Assembly (NCBI RefSeq): GCF_000203795.2
Contig: NW_006281117.1
Location: 69,501 to 133,500, forward strand
Direction of reading: 5' to 3'
From: Batrachochytrium dendrobatidis JAM81
Lineage: Eukaryota > Chytridiomycota > Chytridiomycetes > Rhizophydiales
Length of the DNA stretch: 64,000 nt
Within the stretch, counting starts at the first letter, position 1, and every line of letters begins with the position of its first letter. The notes beneath the pieces are model-generated. The model saw nothing but the letters and a program-made list of their open reading frames with translations. It was not told the DNA's origin and ran no database searches. Both the position numbers and the translations under genes were made by a program. Positions 63,218-64,000 of this stretch are shown piece by piece.

Positions 63218-64000
63218 TTATTGCTCAACTCGTTCATGTCGAGTACGTCCTTGTCTGTTATGAGACAAGTGTCCTTGTCCAACACTTCGTTTACGTAAAA
63301 GAATGACTTTTCTTAGAGCTTCTGTAAACCCAATCATACCCCAGAATGCACAAAATGCTGCTGCTAAATGTTGTGGATCATCAAGAGCATGTACACTTAG
63401 ACACTGAGGTTTATCTACTCCATTAGCTGGAGTTTCTATCTGTAGGTTGAGAAGAAGTGGTCCACGTGGTTTGGGAGGTGTGTAGACAAACACTTTGGGC
63501 TGAACAGGGTGGTGAGCAGCAGATCCAGAATGTTTATGCTGACCAGATCGGTTTCCTCGTCGAGGTGCACGTTGATCATCACGATGCTCATGTCCAGAAG
63601 CAGGTGGTGATGGAGTATGCATGTTGCGGCTATGCCAAGATGTAGAAGATGAAGAGTGTGAAGAGCCTGATGAGCAGACTGAGCTGCGTCGTGTATGTTT
63701 TGAAAACGATTCGTTTCCTTGCGATCGTAACCATCCTGCAGGTGCATCGGGAAATCGTGTAGAAACGGATGTAGCGTGTCCAGCTGTATCTCCCCAAGAT
63801 GATCGGGAGACAGCAGGGAGTGACATGCGATGGGATGTAGGCGCAGAAGGCATTCCTACTCTAGAACCAGACTGTGATGAGCCCCATGGATCAACAAATA
63901 CAGGCGAAGCAGCAACCATGGAAAGTGGTTCAGAAGCATCTGTATTGGATGAGCCGCGTTGGTTATAATTAGCAGACGCTGCTGCAACACGCCAGGCAGA
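63218..64000 (-). CDS. Hypothetical protein, 5' end beyond the window
   Basis: The frame is open from the right edge to a stop at 63,218-63,220, so the protein is truncated by the window; an internal Met lies near 63,918. The visible ~260 residues are Ser/His/Arg-rich and disordered in the first two thirds (SSGSSHSSSSTSWHSRN). A more conserved-looking segment follows (KVFVYTPPKPRGPLLLNLQI, then LDDPQHLAAAFCAFWGMIGF), and the end is basic (RQGRTRHERVEQ). No domain is recognised. Codon use and GC content are higher than in the duplicated region, consistent with an ordinary conserved gene. Confidence 0.6.
   Translation of the reverse strand, partial: SAWRVAAASANYNQRGSSNTDASEPLSMVAASPVFVDPWGSSQSGSRVGMPSAPTSHRMSLPAVSRSSWGDTAGHATSVSTRFPDAPAGWLRSQGNESFSKHTRRSSVCSSGSSHSSSSTSWHSRNMHTPSPPASGHEHRDDQRAPRRGNRSGQHKHSGSAAHHPVQPKVFVYTPPKPRGPLLLNLQIETPANGVDKPQCLSVHALDDPQHLAAAFCAFWGMIGFTEALRKVILLRKRSVGQGHLSHNRQGRTRHERVEQ

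Noticed and set aside
1..64000. CRISPR arrays, rRNA and tRNA genes
   Set aside because: No regularly spaced repeats and no recognisable ribosomal or tRNA sequence were seen; the only tRNA-related match is the short copia primer site.

Overview
The window looks like part of a chytrid fungal genome, most probably Batrachochytrium (the amphibian chytrids). The evidence is AT-rich DNA, short introns with GT/AG ends, and arrays of short secreted proteins with near-identical signal peptides but fast-changing bodies. There are also a secreted S41 protease, pepsin-like secreted proteins and a copia-type LTR element. The genus assignment is an inference from family resemblance; no ribosomal or mitochondrial marker is present.

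Layout. Bases 1-52,500 are a mosaic of duplicated blocks. Three pepsin-like genes (1.7-3.3 kb on plus; 15.2-16.9 kb and 46.8-52.2 kb on minus) share promoters, exon structure and 3' flanks. Four genes of secreted family A (signal peptide MKLVDIL...) lie at 12.4, 27.7, 41.7 and 43.9 kb; the last two form a young tandem duplication. Three genes of secreted family B (MKLAV...) lie at 4.3, 25.4 and 35.6 kb. A DUF4246 gene with an armadillo-like N-terminal extension is intact at 37.3-40.6 kb on minus. Two broken copies lie head to head at 21.2-24.4 kb. The block [DUF4246 - family B] exists as a large inverted repeat (about 22.1-26.6 kb and 35.3-39.6 kb). The block [family A - spacer - pepsin-like] exists as a direct repeat (about 12.4-17.1 kb and 43.5-52.4 kb). 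A single-copy island at 5.6-12.3 kb holds a frameshifted HNH nuclease gene, other decayed reading frames and an 11-bp minisatellite. A two-exon S41 protease gene lies at 29.7-32.4 kb. A 110-base assembly gap is at 33,145-33,254.

A copia element (47,752-51,422) with identical 357-bp LTRs and a 5-bp target duplication has recently split the third pepsin-like gene. Its single open frame keeps gag, protease and RNase H but lacks the integrase core and nearly all of reverse transcriptase.

From about 53 kb the sequence becomes an ordinary single-copy region: an Alr4036-type flavin-binding protein, a divergently transcribed I9 proteinase inhibitor, an F-box protein, a long Ser/Lys-rich repeat protein with a signal peptide, a small secreted protein, and a gene running off the right edge. 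Taken together, the first 52 kb looks like a rapidly evolving nest of secreted-protein genes maintained by duplication, inversion and exchange between paralogues, next to a stable housekeeping segment.
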